A model generated the notes under the pieces. That model saw only the letters and a program-made list of their open reading frames with translations. It did not search any database and had not been told where the DNA came from. 64,000 bases of DNA from the NCBI RefSeq assembly GCF_000378825.1, contig NZ_KB900388.1, forward strand, positions 991,947-1,055,946, read 5' to 3'. The DNA is from Salinispora vitiensis. Lineage in GTDB: Bacteria > Actinomycetota > Actinomycetes > Mycobacteriales > Micromonosporaceae. The position numbers and the translations under genes were made by a program. How positions within the stretch are numbered: position 1 is the first letter of the stretch; each line of letters starts with the position of its first letter. Shown piece by piece: positions 61,717 through 64,000 of the stretch.

Positions 61717-61720
61717 AAGA

Positions 61721-62353
61721 ATGCCGCAGCAGCATCCGCGACGGCGGTTCGGCGGGGAGCAGCTGTTCCTGCTGTACCTCGCGCTCGGCAGCGTCGCTGC
61801 GGTGGTCGGCGTGGTCACCGGCGCGGTTGGGCTGTCGGTGATGTCCGCCCTGAAAATCGGGTGCCGCCCAGCGGGCGGGGATGTGCTGCCCGGCACGGAG
61901 AATTTGTATTGCTCCGACGGCACCGGCAAGGCGCTTCCCGCGCTGCTGCTCGTGGGCCTCGGCGGTCTGGCCGTACTCGCGGTGGCGACAGCGTTGATCA
62001 TCCGGCGGGCGGATGCCGCGACGACCATCCGGATCGCCCGGCATGCCCTGTGGCTGGCCACCGGTCTGGTGGCGGTACCCGGCGTGCTCCTGATGAGCTG
62101 GGTGCTCACCCCGCCCACCACTATGAGAGGTTGGGGCGCCGCGGCGCTCATGCTGGCGGCGATCGCGTTCGTCACGCTCCCGCTGATCACCTCGTACGTG
62201 TGGCCGGCACGCACGAGCGCCGTGTTGGTCAGCTGTCTGGCGGTCCCCGTCGCCGTCCTGCTGGCCGGCCAGTGGCTGGTGCTGCTTGTGCCCATCGCCC
62301 TACCGCTGGCCGGCATCTGGCTGCTCGCCCGGTGGCTGTGGCGAACCGGCTAG
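61721..62353 (+). CDS. Multi-span membrane protein of unknown function
   Basis: A 210-residue protein with about six spans, such as FLLYLALGSVAAVVGVVTG, GLSVMSALKIG, LPALLLVGLGGLAVLAVATA, WLATGLVAVPGVLLMSWVL, GAAALMLAAIAFVTLPLITS and LVSCLAVPVAVLLAGQWLVL. A pair of Cys (IGCRPAGG, LYCSDG) sits in the first external loop and could form a disulfide. The ATG at 61721 is 5 nt after the fusion gene stop, so it is probably the last gene of the operon. No family recognised. Confidence 0.75.
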   Translation: MPQQHPRRRFGGEQLFLLYLALGSVAAVVGVVTGAVGLSVMSALKIGCRPAGGDVLPGTENLYCSDGTGKALPALLLVGLGGLAVLAVATALIIRRADAATTIRIARHALWLATGLVAVPGVLLMSWVLTPPTTMRGWGAAALMLAAIAFVTLPLITSYVWPARTSAVLVSCLAVPVAVLLAGQWLVLLVPIALPLAGIWLLARWLWRTG

Positions 62354-62361
62354 GCCGGCGG

Positions 62362-64000
62362 TCAGCCGGGCACACCGATCGCGGCCGGCTGGTCGGTGTG
62401 CGCGTGCTCGGTCTCCACCAGGTGGCCGGCGTAGGCCCGCAGTAGCGCATGCATGCCGTAGCGGCAACCCGGGCCGCGTTGTACGAGGTGGGCGCGGGCC
62501 AGCAGGTCCAGCAGTCGCCACGCCTCCGCGACGGTGGTGCCGAGGATTCCGGCCGCGGCTTGCGGCTCCACGCCGGGGTCGCAGTGCCGGCCGAGTAGCC
62601 GGAACGCGCGGGCGGCATCCGCCGGCAGCCGCCGGTAGGACCAGGAGAGCACCGCGCGTACGCCGGTGCGCCGGTCCCCACCTGCGTCGAGCAGGTCCAG
62701 CCGGTGGCGTTGGTCGGCCAGTTCCTGGACCAGTTGGGCCAGCGGTGTGCCCGGCCGGCTGTCGGTCATCTCGGCCGCCAGTCGCAGCGCCAACGGCAGC
62801 CGGGCGCACTGGGTGGCCAGCGCCGCCGTCGCGCCCGGTTCGTCGGTGAGCCGCGGGTCGGTCAACCGACGGATCAGTACCACGGCGTCGTCCTGCGGCA
62901 GCAGGTCCAACTCGATGCGTCGGGCACCGTGCCGCGCCACCAGGGCGGCGAGTGAGTCTCGGCTGGTCACCAGGACGAAGCAGGATGGCGAGCCCGGTAG
63001 CAGCGGACGGATCTGCTCGGCGGAGACGGCGTTGTCGAGCAGCACGAGCATCCGCCGGCCATCCATGCGGCTGCGGTATGCCGCGGCCCGCTCCTCCGTA
63101 CTCGGTGGAAGGTCGGTACCGGTGACACCGAGCCCGCGGAGGAACCCGGCGAGGGCCTGCCGGGCCGTCACCGGCGGGTCCGCGTCGTGCCCCCGCAGAT
63201 CCACATAGAGCTGGCCGTCGGGGAACCAGCTGCGTACCCGGTGGGACCAGCGTACGGCCAGGGCGGTCTTGCCCACCCCGGCCGTACCGGACACGGCGAC
63301 GAGGGCGGCCCCAGCCGCACCGGCGGAGGTCGGGCCCGGCCGTGCGGGCCGTTCGGCTCGTTCGGCGAGGAGTCGGTCCAGGTGATGTAGTTCGGCACCG
63401 CGCCCGGTGAAGTCGGGAATGTCGGCGGGTAACTGGGCTGGGACCACGAAGACCCCGCCGGTGGCTTTCGTGGGTGTTGCCGGGACGGTTGCGGGACCCG
63501 GCTCGGCTGGTGGCGCCTCGTCGTGCAGCAGCGCGGTGTGCGCGGTGGCCAGCTGCGGTCCCGGCCCCACCCCGAGTTCTTCGGTCAACAACCGCCGCAC
63601 CTGGTGATACCGGCTGAAGGCGCGGGAACGCCGTCCAGCCGCGTGGTAGGCCCGGATCAGGCGGGCCTGGGCTGACTCGTCCAGTGGCTGGGCCGCGGCT
63701 GCCTCCTCCAACACGGGCAGGGCCTCCCCCGCCCGGCCAGCGGCGATCATAATGTCGCCGTAGCGGTCGAGCGCGGCCTGCCGCTCCGCGGCCAGCGCGA
63801 CCACCTTGGGGTGGGCGGTCAGCGCCGGGATGTCGGCCAGCGGCGAACCGTTCCACAGCGCGAGGGACTGCCCGAGCAGGTCGGCCGCGCCGTTGATCTC
63901 GCCCCGCTGGGCGAAGCCGGTCGCCGTGGTGACCTGGTGCCGGAACCGCGCCACGTCGACCGCGCTGGCCGGCACGTGCAGGGCGTAGCCGTCACCGACC
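62362..64000 (-). CDS. SARP-type regulator: BTAD plus NB-ARC ATPase (5' end outside window)
   Basis: At least 545 residues on the minus strand, running off the right edge. The bacterial transcriptional activator (BTAD) domain is seen as GYALHVPASAVDVARFRHQV, LADIPALTAHPKVVALAAER, LIRAYHAAGRRSRAFSRYHQ and LLTEELGVGPGPQL. A Pro/Ala linker follows, then an NB-ARC-type NTPase with the P-loop VSGTAGVGKTALAVRWSHRV, Walker B in RMLVLLDNAVSAEQ and CARLPLALRLAAEM (G-L-P-L-A-like). The OmpR-like DNA-binding part should lie outside the window. SARP regulators activate antibiotic clusters. It is convergent with the membrane-protein gene, and may or may not control the glycolipid locus. Confidence 0.9.
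   Translation of the reverse strand, partial: VGDGYALHVPASAVDVARFRHQVTTATGFAQRGEINGAADLLGQSLALWNGSPLADIPALTAHPKVVALAAERQAALDRYGDIMIAAGRAGEALPVLEEAAAAQPLDESAQARLIRAYHAAGRRSRAFSRYHQVRRLLTEELGVGPGPQLATAHTALLHDEAPPAEPGPATVPATPTKATGGVFVVPAQLPADIPDFTGRGAELHHLDRLLAERAERPARPGPTSAGAAGAALVAVSGTAGVGKTALAVRWSHRVRSWFPDGQLYVDLRGHDADPPVTARQALAGFLRGLGVTGTDLPPSTEERAAAYRSRMDGRRMLVLLDNAVSAEQIRPLLPGSPSCFVLVTSRDSLAALVARHGARRIELDLLPQDDAVVLIRRLTDPRLTDEPGATAALATQCARLPLALRLAAEMTDSRPGTPLAQLVQELADQRHRLDLLDAGGDRRTGVRAVLSWSYRRLPADAARAFRLLGRHCDPGVEPQAAAGILGTTVAEAWRLLDLLARAHLVQRGPGCRYGMHALLRAYAGHLVETEHAHTDQPAAIGVPG

Overview
The window is about 70% GC, has dense GC3-rich genes, many GTG starts and several 1-4 nt gene overlaps. 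Its gene families (SARP regulator, NarL-type two-component pairs, cytochrome bd of the short-Q-loop type, F420-type LLM oxidoreductase, DPPR-synthase-like UbiA protein) point to a filamentous actinomycete, most likely Micromonosporaceae (Micromonospora-like). The genus is inference. I found no tRNA, rRNA or CRISPR array.

Region 1 (1-7.6 kb) is an accessory, scarred region. It holds a P450 cut by the window edge, transposase scraps (IS5-type and probably IS3-type), an M23-type peptidase-like gene, two gene remnants truncated back to back at about 1945, an SDR, a VOC protein, a DinB-like protein, a decayed serine recombinase, an erythromycin-esterase/DUF6194 fusion and a MerR remnant.

Region 2 (7.6-24.4 kb) holds ordinary accessory metabolism and signalling: a MazG-like protein; an ABC transporter + histidine kinase + response regulator operon (the kinase N-terminus is a 12-copy 9-bp repeat); a DUF885 metallopeptidase-like protein; two alpha/beta hydrolases; an S9 peptidase; DoxX; a phosphotransferase; a TetR/SDR divergent pair with twin inverted repeats; a PP2C phosphatase coupled to a UTRA protein lacking its DNA-binding domain; and an aminotransferase divergent from an XRE-cupin regulator.

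Region 3 (24.5-38.4 kb) holds an aquaporin, a tyrosine recombinase, a UvrA-like (DrrC-type) protein next to an SDR whose 3' end is duplicated on the far side of the uvrA-like gene, cydAB with a candidate operator, PlsC, GDPD, an MFS permease and thymidine kinase.

Region 4 (38.4-42.6 kb) is a compact four-gene operon: inositol-dehydrogenase-like, sugar phosphate cyclase, IolE-like TIM barrel and LLM flavin oxidoreductase. It looks like a small cyclitol or pseudo-sugar pathway that I do not recognise.

Region 5 (42.6-48.9 kb) holds an orphan tyrosine recombinase, two membrane proteins, a MarR regulator divergent from an FMN-reductase/GNAT fusion, a GYD protein and a TetR regulator.

Region 6 (48.9-62.4 kb) is the most striking block: two divergent, translationally coupled operons. 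Leftward are GT2, NodB-type deacetylase, methyltransferase and GT87. Rightward are class III aminotransferase, NAD-epimerase/dehydratase-type protein, DPPR-synthase-like UbiA, two GT2 enzymes, a membrane EEP-family phosphatase/nuclease, a GT2-flippase-like fusion and a membrane protein. Together they look like an uncharacterised pathway for a polyprenyl-linked, possibly amino-sugar-containing, surface glycolipid or saccharide. A SARP-type regulator running off the right edge follows on the other strand.
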